From: Pseudomonas sp. p1(2021b)
GTDB lineage: Bacteria; Pseudomonadota; Gammaproteobacteria; Pseudomonadales; Pseudomonadaceae
Assembly (NCBI RefSeq): GCF_020151015.1
Contig: NZ_CP083746.1
Location: forward strand, 2,695,001 to 2,759,000
Length of the DNA: 64,000 bases
Direction: 5' to 3'
Under the pieces are notes generated by a model. That model saw nothing but the letters and a program-made list of their open reading frames with translations, did not search any database and was not told the DNA's origin. This document shows, piece by piece, positions 43,640 to 53,154 of this stretch (its first letter is position 1; every line of letters starts with the position of its first letter). The position numbers and the translations under genes were made by a program.

Positions 43640-44521
43640 TCAAGCCTGCAACAACAGGCTCAGGTCGACACCGGCCTGGCCCATGGGCGGGCACCAGTAG
43701 TAGCCACCGGTCAGCGGGCGGCTGAAGCGGTACAGGCCATCGATGATGCCGTCTTCCAGGCCGCTCATGCGCCGCAGCTGCACCTCGAAGGCGTCCAGCG
43801 AATGGCCCAGGGCCACGAACGCCAGGCCCGCGCCACGCTCGTCGGCCCAGGCCACGGAGCGACGCACCACGAATGCCTCCGGGGCGAAGCTTTCCTGGGC
43901 GGTACGCTTGACGTGGGCCGATGCGGGGGCGTCGTCCAGCTCTTCGTTGTCGCTCAGGCGGCGGCCGATGATGTTGTCCTGCTCTTGCTGGGGCAGCGAC
44001 TTGAAGTAGTTCAGGTCGTGCTTCCACAACTGGAAGGCGGCGAAACTGGAGCCGGCCAGGCCGGCCTGGTCACCGGCGACGATGGCAGCCTCTACGGCCG
44101 CTGCTTCTACCGGGTTCTCGGTACCGTCTTCGTAGCCGCTCAGGTCATGGCCGCCGCGATGCAGGAAGCCATCGACGCTGTCCACCAGGCGCAGTGCCGG
44201 GGCCAGCGCCTGCTCCAGGGCCTGGGCGCGCAGGAACAGGTCGCCCCGTTGCTCGCCGCGCAGCCACAGCCACAGGGCGTGCTGGGTGCTGGGGTTCTCG
44301 ACCGCTGCATCCAGCTGAGGGAAGGCGCGCAGGCCCGGAACCTCGCGGCCCAGGGCCTTGACCAGGGGCGCGCCGACACAGAGGATCAGGCTCTGCCCAT
44401 CGACCTGGGGCAACAAGGCATCGAGTGCCGCAGGCAGCGCCTCGGCCGACTGCACGGCGAAGAACAGGTGGCGGGCATGGGCGGGAACGGGTGTGGCAAG
44501 CAGACCTTGCTGGAACGGCAT
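43640..44521 (-). CDS. Dyp-type haem peroxidase
   Basis: 293 residues. The GYEDGTEN motif near 130 is the GxxDG active-site aspartate of Dyp peroxidases (here with Y in place of the usual F). The proximal haem histidine is probably in ALGHSLDAFEVQL near 245, and distal arginine candidates follow GLAFVALGH. It lacks a Tat signal, so it is cytosolic or encapsulated; no encapsulin gene is nearby. It oxidises dyes or porphyrin-like substrates with H2O2. Confidence 0.88.
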   Translation of the reverse strand: MPFQQGLLATPVPAHARHLFFAVQSAEALPAALDALLPQVDGQSLILCVGAPLVKALGREVPGLRAFPQLDAAVENPSTQHALWLWLRGEQRGDLFLRAQALEQALAPALRLVDSVDGFLHRGGHDLSGYEDGTENPVEAAAVEAAIVAGDQAGLAGSSFAAFQLWKHDLNYFKSLPQQEQDNIIGRRLSDNEELDDAPASAHVKRTAQESFAPEAFVVRRSVAWADERGAGLAFVALGHSLDAFEVQLRRMSGLEDGIIDGLYRFSRPLTGGYYWCPPMGQAGVDLSLLLQA

Positions 44522-44938
44522 GTGTGGCTAATCCTCGGGTGAGAGCGTGATGCTGTTGGGCCTGCTCTGCAGGCCATCGCGGGACAAGCCCGCTCCTACA
44601 GGGGTGTAGAAGCGGACTTGCCCCACGATGGGCCGCGCAGCGGCCACAGAAAGCGGGAATGCTAGAGGCGCACGGCGCTGCCTTCAAGCGGCAAATCGAC
44701 TCGGGGCAGGCGCAGGGTCCACCTCATGTCCTGCGCGCTACCGAGTTGCGTGAACCCGATAAACGCCTCCTACGCGCTAAAGTGGTAGGACGAGCCTGGG
44801 GGTACGCCATGCAAAAATGCAGACAGGCACTGCAGATTTGTCGATTGTGCAGGGCATATTCGCATGCCAGGATCCTGCGATCCTCCAGCGCACGCCAAAC
44901 TTCACTTGGAAAATCAATAACAAAGCAGGGAGACCGCG
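44522..44938. other. Intergenic region with REP and promoter for HIBCH-like operon
   Basis: This 417-bp gap is divergent between the peroxidase and the hydrolase. It holds a REP pair at 44577-44648. Nearer the operon, the inverted repeat CCTAC...GTAGG (44768-44790) may be a regulator site. No gene is supported; a + strand frame (44659-45153) is out of phase with the real start. Promoter boxes are not clear. Confidence 0.5.
44577..44648. repeat. REP pair
   Basis: CGCGGGACAAGCCCGCTCCTA at the left (reverse orientation) and GCGGACTTGCCCCACGATGGGC at the right (diverged), ending in CCGCGCAGCGG. Confidence 0.8.
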
Positions 44939-46003
44939 ATGAACGCGCACGCTCATTCCGAGGCCCACGTGCTGGCCGAAATCCGCAACCATATCGGCCA
45001 CCTGACCCTCAACCGCCCCGCCGGCCTCAATGCCCTGACCCTCGACATGGTGCGCAGCCTGCAATGTCACCTCGACCAGTGGGCCAAAGACCCGCAGGTA
45101 TACGCGGTGGTCCTGCGTGGCGAAGGCCCCAAGGGCTTCTGCGCCGGCGGTGACATCCGGTCGCTGCACGACAGCTTCAAGGCCGGCACGAGCCTGCACC
45201 GGGATTTCTTCGTCGAAGAGTACGCCCTGGACCTGTACATCCATCACTACCGCAAACCGGTGATGGTCCTGATGGACGGCTTCACCCTCGGGGGTGGCAT
45301 GGGCCTGGCCCAGGGCGCCGACCTGCGGGTGGTCACCGAGCGCAGTCGCCTGGGCATGCCGGAAGTGGCCATCGGCTACTTCCCGGATGTCGGCGGCAGC
45401 TACTTCCTGTCGCGCGTTCCCGGTGAGCTGGGCACCTACCTGGGCGTCAGCGGCACACAGATCCAGGCCGCCGATGCACTGTATTGCGGCCTGGCCGACT
45501 GGTACCTGGAGAGCGACAAACTCGCCGCCCTGGACGCTGGCCTCGACCGCCTGAACTTCGGCGACCACCCGCTCAAGGACCTGCAAGGCCTGTTGGCCAA
45601 GCTCGGCACCCAAGTGCTGGACGATGCCCCCTTGGCCAAGCTGCGCCCGGTGATCGACCACTTCTTCGCCCTGCCCGACCTGCCCAGCATCATCGAACAA
45701 TTGCGCGCCGTGAGCATCGGCGACAGCCACCCATGGGCCCTGGCCACCGCCGACCAGCTGGAAAGCCGCTCGCCCCTGGCCATGGCGGTTACATTGGAAA
45801 TGCTGCGCCGTGGCCGCCAGATGAGCCTGGAGGACTGCTTCGCCATGGAGCTGCACCTGGACCGCCAATGGTTCGAGTACGGCGACATCATCGAGGGCGT
45901 GCGCGCCCTGATCATCGACAAGGACAAACAGCCACGCTGGAACCCGCCAACCCTCGCCGGCCTCGACCGCCAGCGCGTGGACCAATTCTTCGAAGGCCTG
46001 TGA
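44939..46003 (+). CDS. 3-hydroxyisobutyryl-CoA hydrolase-like enoyl-CoA hydratase family protein
   Basis: 354 residues. It has the crotonase oxyanion loops [13 protein letters not shown] near 65 and [15 protein letters not shown] near 118, and [19 protein letters not shown] near 140, which mark the HIBYL-CoA hydrolase group. The C-terminal extension (about 100 residues) is also typical. The enzyme hydrolyses 3-hydroxyisobutyryl-CoA in valine breakdown. Sixteen bp later comes an acyl-CoA dehydrogenase gene; together they fit branched-chain amino acid catabolism. Confidence 0.86.
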   Translation: MNAHAHSEAHVLAEIRNHIGHLTLNRPAGLNALTLDMVRSLQCHLDQWAKDPQVYAVVLRGEGPKGFCAGGDIRSLHDSFKAGTSLHRDFFVEEYALDLYIHHYRKPVMVLMDGFTLGGGMGLAQGADLRVVTERSRLGMPEVAIGYFPDVGGSYFLSRVPGELGTYLGVSGTQIQAADALYCGLADWYLESDKLAALDAGLDRLNFGDHPLKDLQGLLAKLGTQVLDDAPLAKLRPVIDHFFALPDLPSIIEQLRAVSIGDSHPWALATADQLESRSPLAMAVTLEMLRRGRQMSLEDCFAMELHLDRQWFEYGDIIEGVRALIIDKDKQPRWNPPTLAGLDRQRVDQFFEGL

Positions 46004-46019
46004 GCCGGGGAGTACACAG

Positions 46020-47171
46020 ATGCAAGACCTGGAACTGAGCGAAGAGCAGATCATGATCCGCGACATGGCCCGGGACTTCGCCCGTGGCGAGATCGCACCC
46101 AACGCCCAGGCGTGGGAAAAAGCCGCCTGGATCGACGACGGCATGGTGCGCAAGATGGGCGAGCTGGGCCTGCTCGGCATGGTCGTGCCGGAGGACTTCG
46201 GCGGCAGCTACACCGACTATGTGGCCTATGCCCTGGCGGTCGAGGAAATCGCCGCCGGTGACGGCGCCACCGGTGCCTTGATGAGCATCCACAACTCGGT
46301 CGGCTGCGGCCCGCTGCTGGCCTACGGCACGCCTGAGCAGCAACAGGCCTGGCTGCCGCGCCTGGCCAGCGGCGAGGTGATCGGCTGCTTCTGCCTGACC
46401 GAACCCCAGGCCGGCTCCGAGGCCCACAACCTGCGCACCCGCGCCGAGCTGGTGGATGGCCACTGGGTGATCAACGGCGCCAAGCAGTTCGTCAGCAACG
46501 CCCGCCGCGCAGGGCTGGCCATCGTCTTCGCGGTGACCGACCCGGAGCTGGGCAAGAAAGGCCTCTCGGCCTTCCTGGTGCCCACCGACAACCCCGGTTT
46601 CAAGGTCGACCGCAGCGAGCACAAGATGGGTATCCGTGCCTCCGACACCTGCGCGGTGACCCTGGACAACTGCCGCATCCCGGCCGCCAACCTGCTGGGC
46701 GAACGGGGCAAGGGCCTGGCCATCGCCCTGTCCAACCTCGAAGGCGGGCGTATCGGCATCGCCGCCCAGGCCCTGGGTATCGCCCGCGCCGCGTTCGAGG
46801 CGGCATTGGCCTATTCCCGCGACCGCGTGCAGTTCGGCAAGCCGATCAATGAACACCAGAGCATCGCCAATCTGCTGGCCGACATGCAGGTGCAGGTCAA
46901 TGCCGCACGCCTATTGATCCTCCACGCCGCACGCCTGCGCAGCGCCGGCAAGCCGTGCCTGTCCGAAGCGTCACAGGCCAAGCTGTTCGCCTCGGAGATG
47001 GCCGAACGGGTGTGCTCGATGGCGATCCAGGTGCATGGTGGCTATGGCTATCTGGAGGACTACCCGGTGGAGCGCTATTACCGTGACGCGCGCATCACGC
47101 AGATCTACGAGGGGTCGAGCGAGATCCAGCGCATGCTGATTGCGCGTGAACTCAAGCAATACCCGTTGTAA
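46020..47171 (+). CDS. Acyl-CoA dehydrogenase (isobutyryl/short-branched type)
   Basis: 383 residues. Features: [20 protein letters not shown] near 123-140 (FAD/substrate contact), [12 protein letters not shown] near 202, [19 protein letters not shown] near 275, and the final [20 protein letters not shown] with the catalytic glutamate region. It is probably an isobutyryl-CoA dehydrogenase feeding the hydrolase just upstream; short-chain specificity cannot be excluded. FAD and ETF-dependent, cytosolic. Confidence 0.9.
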   Translation: MQDLELSEEQIMIRDMARDFARGEIAPNAQAWEKAAWIDDGMVRKMGELGLLGMVVPEDFGGSYTDYVAYALAVEEIAAGDGATGALMSIHNSVGCGPLLAYGTPEQQQAWLPRLASGEVIGCFCLTEPQAGSEAHNLRTRAELVDGHWVINGAKQFVSNARRAGLAIVFAVTDPELGKKGLSAFLVPTDNPGFKVDRSEHKMGIRASDTCAVTLDNCRIPAANLLGERGKGLAIALSNLEGGRIGIAAQALGIARAAFEAALAYSRDRVQFGKPINEHQSIANLLADMQVQVNAARLLILHAARLRSAGKPCLSEASQAKLFASEMAERVCSMAIQVHGGYGYLEDYPVERYYRDARITQIYEGSSEIQRMLIARELKQYPL

Positions 47172-47289
47172 CGCGGTGCTGAAACACGCATGGATGGATA
47201 CCCTGTGATCCACCAGAGCTATCAGGTCCGCTAGGCGACCGTCCCGATGCCTGGCCCTACCGTTGGCGCAAACCAACGGAGGGTCAGCC

Positions 47290-49278
47290 ATGAAGCTACC
47301 AGCAGTCACCATCGGCATGCTTGCCATGCTTTCGATCACATCCAGCCCAATCGCCCAGACGTTGCCGCCAGGTGCAACCACCAGCGGTGCACTGGGCGAC
47401 AACGCATTACCACTTACCCCGTCCGTCCCGGTAACGGGCAAGCAACGCGTGTTATTGGTCATCGGTAAATGGGCCGATGGCAGCACCACCGATCCCGATG
47501 TGCAATGGAACCAGGTGTTCGGCGCAAACAAGGAATCCCTTCGCAGTTGGACGCTCGCCAGCTCCTATGGGCGATTGCAGCTTGACCCGGTGGAAACCGC
47601 CAATGGCAGGAAAATGCTCATTGCTGACTTCGGCCCGCGGCCGGCCGGGAACTGCAACCATGGTGACTTGCAGGCGCGTGGTCGCGACGCGGCAGTCAAG
47701 GCCAACCTCAGCGACGACTACGATTACCTGTTCGTGGCAGCAAAATGCCAAGGCGGCGCGGTGGCTACCGTCTCGGGCCGAACGATATCCCTGTTCGGCC
47801 AAGGCGGTAGCGCCCATGTCTGGCGTCACGAGTATGGCCATAACCTTGGCACTCACCATCCAGACATGTACATCAATTGCCCCCTGTCGATGGCCGGTCT
47901 GAAAGTGCCCGAAGGGTGCGCGGTCAAGCCCACGAAGGACCCAGGCGATCCTACCGGTGGCGGCGCCACGCACTACCCTGGCATTACTCGCGCATTCGCC
48001 GGGTGGCTCGCCCCATCCGAATACGGCCTGTTGACGGCGACGGGGCTTTACAGCCTGGCCAATCTCGGCAGCGCCGGCCCACAGCTATACGTATTCCAAA
48101 GTCCCCACGACAAACGCTTCATCTCCTTCGAATACCGCAAGGATGTCGCCAGCCCAGCAAACAGCGGTGTATGGGTACGCTATTCGAACGTAAGAAGCAG
48201 CGTGAAATCGATACTGGTCAACGCCAACGTGGCGGATACCGTCGGCAACCAGCCTCAATTCAAGGCAGGCCAGACACTGCACGATGCCCAGGCAGGTCTG
48301 CGCGTGAACGTCTGCTCCACCGGCAGCGATGCGACCCTTGCCGTAGCCCTGGGCAACGATGCGCTTCCAGCGTGTACCGGCGTCGCGGTCGCTGCCTTGC
48401 AAACACCAGGAGCAGGGAGCACTGCTACCCAGTACCCGCTGTTCTCCGGAACCGGGATCCCGGGTGCGCAAGTCCGCATAGCCCAGAGCCACAACCCTGG
48501 CAACATCCTCGCGACAACGCGCGTCGATGCGCGCGGAAAATGGCAAGTGCTGTCGGAAAAGGTGCTGCCCACAGGCAGGTATTCGGTCTCGACACAGCAA
48601 GTGCTCGATGGCCGAGTATCGAGTTGGGGCCCGAACATCAGCTTCGGTATCGAAAAGGCCAACTTGACCCCGCCACTCATTGAAACGCCGGCAATCAACC
48701 AACCTACCGGGCAATATCCGATCCTATCGGGCCAGGCGCTCCCCGGCGCCACGGTGACTATCGCGCGTGCCTATGCCCCCCATGACATACTCGCCACCAC
48801 GACAGCCGATGGCTATGGCAAATGGGCAGCGTTGCCCAGCAAGCCGCTGCCTGAAGGCAAGTTCGGCATCGGCGTGCGCCAACACTTGGCCGACCAGCGA
48901 TCATCATGGACCGCAAGCCACTTCTTCCAGGTAACGGCACAATTGGCGCCACCGGTAATAGCCTCGCCTCGTGCCGGTGAACAAACCAGTACGCACCCTT
49001 GGGTTTCCGGCACGGCATTACCGGGTGCCCATATCGCGGTACACAAGCGCAACCAGCCGGAAATGTCGTTGGGTGAAACCGTCGTGGACCGCCATGGCAA
49101 TTGGTCGGTCCAGCTCAATGGACCGCTTCCCGTCGGCAACTTCACGCTGTCTGCCGTGCAATATGTAAAGGGGAAACGCTCCGCCTGGGCGCCGCACCTG
49201 ACGTTCAGGGTCGTCGAAGCCAGCAATGATCGCGCCGATAGCATTTATCCATTGAACGCCACGGTAAAGGTGCAGTAA
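47290..49278 (+). CDS. Secreted metzincin-like zinc metalloprotease with three C-terminal repeats
   Basis: 662 residues from ATG 47290 (GGAGGGTCAGCC upstream). A signal peptide covers about 1-22 (LAMLSITSSPIAQ). The catalytic zinc site is HEYGHNLGTHH at 180-190, matching the metzincin HExxHxxGxxH (H180, E181, H184, G187, H190), with a Met-turn candidate at M201. From about residue 375 there are three repeats of about 93 residues, each starting with a (Q/H)YP-type segment, SGTxxPGAxV and a D-G-KW pattern, resembling bacterial Ig-like modules. No close family is named; codon use is less GC-biased than neighbours. Substrate unknown. Confidence 0.78.
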   Translation: MKLPAVTIGMLAMLSITSSPIAQTLPPGATTSGALGDNALPLTPSVPVTGKQRVLLVIGKWADGSTTDPDVQWNQVFGANKESLRSWTLASSYGRLQLDPVETANGRKMLIADFGPRPAGNCNHGDLQARGRDAAVKANLSDDYDYLFVAAKCQGGAVATVSGRTISLFGQGGSAHVWRHEYGHNLGTHHPDMYINCPLSMAGLKVPEGCAVKPTKDPGDPTGGGATHYPGITRAFAGWLAPSEYGLLTATGLYSLANLGSAGPQLYVFQSPHDKRFISFEYRKDVASPANSGVWVRYSNVRSSVKSILVNANVADTVGNQPQFKAGQTLHDAQAGLRVNVCSTGSDATLAVALGNDALPACTGVAVAALQTPGAGSTATQYPLFSGTGIPGAQVRIAQSHNPGNILATTRVDARGKWQVLSEKVLPTGRYSVSTQQVLDGRVSSWGPNISFGIEKANLTPPLIETPAINQPTGQYPILSGQALPGATVTIARAYAPHDILATTTADGYGKWAALPSKPLPEGKFGIGVRQHLADQRSSWTASHFFQVTAQLAPPVIASPRAGEQTSTHPWVSGTALPGAHIAVHKRNQPEMSLGETVVDRHGNWSVQLNGPLPVGNFTLSAVQYVKGKRSAWAPHLTFRVVEASNDRADSIYPLNATVKVQ

Positions 49279-49305
49279 GCTCGGGCTCATTCACTGGAGA
49301 GCAAC

Positions 49306-49425
49306 ATGACCCACAGCATCCGCAACCACGCCAACCACACCGGTCGCACCGCGCGCCCTGTGCTGGCCGTTGCTCGCTGCCAGGCCGTTGCCAGCTTCTA
49401 TTTTGGGTATTGGTTTAGCCACTAG
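49306..49425 (+). CDS. Aromatic-rich leader peptide 1 of DAHP synthase
   Basis: 39 residues from ATG 49306 (GGAGAGCAAC upstream). The final nine residues are SFYFGYWFS before H and stop, so six of the last nine are F, Y or W. Just after the stop a GGCGCCG/CGGCGCC stem (49425-49450) forms, and then the terminator at 49486-49524. This is the layout of ribosome-mediated attenuation: stalling at aromatic codons changes the downstream fold. Confidence 0.7.
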   Translation: MTHSIRNHANHTGRTARPVLAVARCQAVASFYFGYWFSH

Positions 49426-49485
49426 GCGCCGCTGATACCCACACGGCGCCCACCTTCGAGGGGCCGCCGAACACGAGAATACTCA

Positions 49486-49524
49486 AACCCCCGGTCGGCT
49501 CCCCGCCCCGGGGGTTTTGCTTTT
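49486..49524 (+). terminator. Attenuator terminator of DAHP synthase gene
   Basis: AACCCCCGG (49486-49494) pairs with CCGGGGGTT (49508-49516), followed by TTGCTTTT. A competing pairing between GGGGCCGCCG (about 49460-49469) and CGGTCGGCTCCCC (49492-49504) could act as an antiterminator. Confidence 0.75.
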
Positions 49525-49566
49525 CCAGGCTTTCGAAAAACACCGATTCACGTTGAGGACAGATTC

Positions 49567-49716
49567 ATGAACTACATCACTTATCACTACGCAGACACCT
49601 ACACCTGGCGATTTAGCCAATCCCGTTCGGGCCAGCCTGCCGCCTCCGTTCGGTCGCTCCTGGGTGGCAACGCCGTACGCAGTACCACACCGAATATCTG
49701 TCGAACACCTCGATAG
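49567..49716 (+). CDS. Tyr-rich leader peptide 2 of DAHP synthase
   Basis: 49 residues from ATG 49567 (GAGGACAGATTC upstream). The N-terminus MNYITYHYADTYTWRF holds four Tyr, one Trp and one Phe in 16 residues; the rest is ordinary. It lies after the terminator of leader 1 and 48 bp before the synthase gene. It could control translation or a second attenuation step. No T-run follows, so the mechanism is uncertain. Confidence 0.5.
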   Translation: MNYITYHYADTYTWRFSQSRSGQPAASVRSLLGGNAVRSTTPNICRTPR

Positions 49717-49764
49717 GGCCGACCGCGCGGGCCTGAACCCGCCGTCCGCCCAGGGAAACACGCC

Positions 49765-50826
49765 ATGCACTCGTCGAACCTCGCACTGCCCCTGACCCAG
49801 CCCCAGGCTGCCAACACCGCCGTCAGCCAACGCCTGCCAAGCCCTCATCTGCTCAAGCAGCAAATGCCACTGGGCAGCGCCCTCGCCCAGCAAGTCCAGC
49901 ACCATCGTCACGCCATACGCGCCATTCTCGAAGGCCTCGACCCACGCCTGCTGGTGGTGGTCGGCCCATGCTCGCTGCACGATCCACGCTCGGCGCTCGA
50001 ATACGCCGACCGCCTGGCGGCCCTCAGCCGCGAAGTGGACGACAAGCTGCTGCTGGTGATGCGTGCCTACGTCGAGAAGCCGCGCACCACGGTAGGCTGG
50101 AAAGGCCTGGCCTACGACCCGCACCTGGACGGCAGCGACGACATGCACGGCGGTATCGCCCTGTCCCGCGGGCTGATGCTGGGCATGATCGAGCGTGGCC
50201 TGCCGGTCGCCACCGAGCTGTTGCAACCGATGGCCGCCGGCTACTTCGACGACCTGCTGGGCTGGGCCGCCATTGGCGCACGTACCACCGAGTCGCAGAT
50301 CCACCGCGAGATGGTCAGTGGCCTGGAACTCCCGGTGGGCTTCAAGAACGGCACCGACGGTGGCGTCGGCATCGCCTGCGACGCCATGCGCAGCGCCGCC
50401 CACCCGCACCGCCATTTCGGCATGGATGCCCAAGGCCACCCGGCGATCATCGAGACCCTGGGCAACGCCGATACCCACCTGGTCCTGCGGGGCGGGCACC
50501 ACGGCCCCAACTACGATGCCGCCAGCATCGCCCAGGCCCGCCAGGGGCTGGCCAAGGCCGGCTTGACCGCTCGCATCATGGTCGATTGCAGCCACGCCAA
50601 CAGCGGCAAGGACCCGGCCCGCCAACCGGCCGTGTTCGAGGACGTGCTTGAGCAACGCCTGCAAGGCGATCGCTCGATCATCGGCATGATGCTCGAGGGC
50701 CATTTGTTCGACGGCTGCCAGGCGCTGGGCAAGGGCCCGTTGCAATACGGCGTGTCGATCACCGACGGCTGCCTGGGCTGGGACGCCACCGAAGCATTGC
50801 TGCGGCGCGCGGCCGAGCGTTTGTGA
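49765..50826 (+). CDS. 3-deoxy-7-phosphoheptulonate (DAHP) synthase, class I
   Basis: 353 residues. Class I AroFGH family marks: GPCSLHDPRSALEYADRL near 70, MRAYVEKPRTTVGWKGL near 95, GFKNGTDGGVGIACDAM near 192, VLRGGHHGPNYDA near 240 and the metal-binding DCSHANSGKDP near 270. The enzyme condenses PEP and erythrose 4-phosphate at the entry to aromatic biosynthesis. The tandem leader peptides upstream argue that aromatic amino acids regulate it. Which aromatic amino acid inhibits the enzyme itself (Phe, Tyr or Trp) cannot be read from sequence. Confidence 0.95.
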   Translation: MHSSNLALPLTQPQAANTAVSQRLPSPHLLKQQMPLGSALAQQVQHHRHAIRAILEGLDPRLLVVVGPCSLHDPRSALEYADRLAALSREVDDKLLLVMRAYVEKPRTTVGWKGLAYDPHLDGSDDMHGGIALSRGLMLGMIERGLPVATELLQPMAAGYFDDLLGWAAIGARTTESQIHREMVSGLELPVGFKNGTDGGVGIACDAMRSAAHPHRHFGMDAQGHPAIIETLGNADTHLVLRGGHHGPNYDAASIAQARQGLAKAGLTARIMVDCSHANSGKDPARQPAVFEDVLEQRLQGDRSIIGMMLEGHLFDGCQALGKGPLQYGVSITDGCLGWDATEALLRRAAERL

Positions 50827-50903
50827 AGCAAGGGCAAGCCTGGCGAGACATACCCCGGACAAGTGCGCTAGGCTTGCGTTTTTCACCCAAGGAGTACCTT
50901 CCC

Positions 50904-51185
50904 ATGGCACGTGCCACTGCCCGCCACATCCTGGTCAGCACCGAAGAGAAGTGCAACGAACTCAAGGCGCAGATCGAAGCCGGCGCCGACTTCGCCGAAG
51001 TCGCCAAGGCCAACTCCACTTGCCCGTCCAGCCGCCAGGGCGGCGATCTGGGCTCGTTCGGCCCGGGCCAGATGGTCAAGGAGTTCGACACCGTGGTGTT
51101 CAGCGCCCCGGTCAACACCGTGCAAGGCCCGGTCAAGACCCAGTTCGGCTACCACCTGTTGGAAGTGACCAGCCGCCAGGACTGA
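50904..51185 (+). CDS. ppiC: Parvulin-type peptidyl-prolyl isomerase (PpiC family)
   Basis: 93 residues from ATG 50904 (AAGGAG upstream). A single parvulin domain: ARHILVSTEEKCNELK, then STCPSSRQGGDLGSFGPGQM near 37-56 and TQFGYHLLEVTSRQD at the end. It has no signal peptide, so it is cytosolic, like E. coli PpiC. A second, related gene is at 61787-62062. It follows the DAHP synthase by 77 bp. Confidence 0.92.
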   Translation: MARATARHILVSTEEKCNELKAQIEAGADFAEVAKANSTCPSSRQGGDLGSFGPGQMVKEFDTVVFSAPVNTVQGPVKTQFGYHLLEVTSRQD

Positions 51186-51218
51186 GCCTGACTTGGCCCT
51201 GCCCGCCCGCCTCCGCTC

Positions 51219-51309
51219 TGTGGGAGCGGGCTTGCCCCGCGATAGCGCCAGCAGGGGCGACACCATTGCCGCCTCTTTCGCTATCGCGAGGCAAGCCCGC
51301 TCCCACAGG
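51219..51309. repeat. REP pair ending at the yejA start
   Basis: TGTGGGAGCGGGCTTGCCCCGCGATAG at the left and CTATCGCGAGGCAAGCCCGCTCCCACA at the right. The right edge is three bases before the yejA ATG, so the REP occupies the leader and the ribosome site (AGGGGC). Confidence 0.88.
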
Positions 51310-51312
51310 GGC

Positions 51313-53154
51313 ATGCGTCGCGCGATAGCGTGGTGCATCGTTTGGGCGCTCGGCCTGCCCTCGACGAGCCACGCCGCGCCTACCCACGCCCTCACCGTCT
51401 ATGGTGAAGCGCCCCGCTACTCCGCCACCTTCAGCCATTTCGACTACGTCAACCCGAATGCCCCCAAGGGCGGCATCCTGCGTCGCTCGGCCCTGGAGAT
51501 CGGCCAGTTCGACCACCTCTTGCCATACATCGACAAGGGCATCGGCGTCAGCGAAGTCGATGGTTGGCTCTATGCTCCGCTGGCGGTGCGCTCGTTCGAC
51601 GAGCCCTATACCGTCTATGGCTTGATCGCCCGACGCATGGAGCGTGGCCGCGACGATGCCTGGCTGCGTCTGGAAATCGACCCGCGCGCGCGCTTCGCCG
51701 ATGGCAAGCCGGTGCGCGCCGAAGACGTGCGCTTTACCTTCGAGCTGCTGATGAGCAAGGGCAGCCTGCGCTACCGCACCCAGTTCGCCGATGTCACCGG
51801 GGTGGTGGTCGAGGGCCCGCGCACGGTGCGCTTCGACTTCAGGCAACCCCACGGCCGCACCCTCCCCCTGGACCTGGCCAGCCTGCCGGTGCTGCCCGAA
51901 CATGACTGGCGCCAGCGCGACTTCGCCAATGGCGCAGGCTTCGACAAACCGGTGGGCAGTGGCCCCTATCGCATCGGGCGGATCGACAACGGCCGCAGCA
52001 TCACTTTCGAGCGCGACCCCACCTGGTGGGCCCGGGACCTGCCTGCCAGCCGTGGCCGCTACAATTTCGAGCGCATCCGCATCGAGTACTTCGGCGATAC
52101 CGAGGTCGCCCGCCAGGTCCTGCGTGGCGGTGGCTACGACTACAACCGTGAATTCTCCGCCACTGCGTTCACCCTCGGCTATAACGGCGACGCCCTGGAT
52201 GACGGCCGTCTGCAACGGGCGCACCTGGGCCCGGCCAAGCCGCAGACCGCCCAGGGCTTCGTCTTCAACCTGGAGCGGCCTGTGTTCCAGGACCGCCGCG
52301 TGCGCCAGGCCCTGGCGATGCTCTGGGACTTCGAGTGGAGCAACCGGCAGATGATGCGCAACCTGTACATCCGCCAGCAGAGCGTGTTTTCCAATACCCC
52401 GCTGGCCGCGCGCCGTTTGCCGGATGCCGCCGAGCTGAAGCTGCTCGAGCCGCTGCGCGGCCGGGTGCCGGACGAAGTCTTCACCCAGGTCTTCCAGGCG
52501 CCGGTGACCGATGGCTCGGGCATCATCCGCCCCCAGCAGTTGCAGGCCCTGGCCTTGCTGCAAGCGGCCGGCTGGCGGCCACACGAGGACCGCCTGGTGA
52601 ATGCCATGGGCGAGCCCCTGAGCTTCACCTTCCTCAATGGCCAGTCGGGCCTGGAGCGCCTGCTGTTGCCGTGGAAGCGCAACCTGGCGCAGATCGGCAT
52701 CACCCTGAACATTCGCAACGTCGACTCGGCCCAGTACGTCAACCGCCTGATGGCCCGTGACTACGACATGATCGTCACCGGCTACCCGGTGACCCTCTCG
52801 CCCGGTGCCGAGCTGTACAACTATTTCGGCTCGGCCGCCGCCAAAGACCCCGGTTCGAACAACCTCATGGTACTGCGCGATCCGGCCGTAGACACCTTGC
52901 TCGACGGCCTGGTGCGCGCCAAAACCCAGGCTGACATGCTGCACCACGCCCATGCCCTGGACCGAGTGTTGCAATGGAACTACTACTGGATCCCCAACTA
53001 CTACCCACCGGGCAGCTCCACGGTCTGGTGGAACCGCTTCGGCCTGCCCAAGGTACAGGCAGCCTATGACGAGGGGTTGGACACCTGGTGGGAAATCAGC
53101 CCGACGCCGCTGACCAACGCGCAAATGGCCGAACGCCTGAAGGCCACCCCATGA
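51313..53154 (+). CDS. yejA: ABC transporter periplasmic oligopeptide-binding protein (YejA type)
   Basis: 613 residues from ATG 51313. Signal peptide about 1-22 ([16 protein letters not shown]), then family-5 solute-binding protein: YEGEAPRY-type start replaced here by [60 protein letters not shown]. YejA captures microcin C-like peptides or other oligopeptides. The start lies three bases after a REP, and the gene is first in a yejABE operon (stop overlaps yejB start). Confidence 0.88.
   Translation: MRRAIAWCIVWALGLPSTSHAAPTHALTVYGEAPRYSATFSHFDYVNPNAPKGGILRRSALEIGQFDHLLPYIDKGIGVSEVDGWLYAPLAVRSFDEPYTVYGLIARRMERGRDDAWLRLEIDPRARFADGKPVRAEDVRFTFELLMSKGSLRYRTQFADVTGVVVEGPRTVRFDFRQPHGRTLPLDLASLPVLPEHDWRQRDFANGAGFDKPVGSGPYRIGRIDNGRSITFERDPTWWARDLPASRGRYNFERIRIEYFGDTEVARQVLRGGGYDYNREFSATAFTLGYNGDALDDGRLQRAHLGPAKPQTAQGFVFNLERPVFQDRRVRQALAMLWDFEWSNRQMMRNLYIRQQSVFSNTPLAARRLPDAAELKLLEPLRGRVPDEVFTQVFQAPVTDGSGIIRPQQLQALALLQAAGWRPHEDRLVNAMGEPLSFTFLNGQSGLERLLLPWKRNLAQIGITLNIRNVDSAQYVNRLMARDYDMIVTGYPVTLSPGAELYNYFGSAAAKDPGSNNLMVLRDPAVDTLLDGLVRAKTQADMLHHAHALDRVLQWNYYWIPNYYPPGSSTVWWNRFGLPKVQAAYDEGLDTWWEISPTPLTNAQMAERLKATP

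Larger units (their letters stand above)
49279..49764. other. Leader region of DAHP synthase gene
   Basis: The 486-bp region contains two aromatic-rich leader peptide ORFs (49306-49425 and 49567-49716) with a rho-independent terminator between. This implies control of the downstream synthase gene by aromatic amino acid supply. No other gene is supported. Confidence 0.65.

Noticed and set aside
44659..45153. 164-residue + strand open frame overlapping the HIBCH-like start
   Set aside because: Out of frame with the conserved crotonase frame and without motif; promoter region plus shadow.
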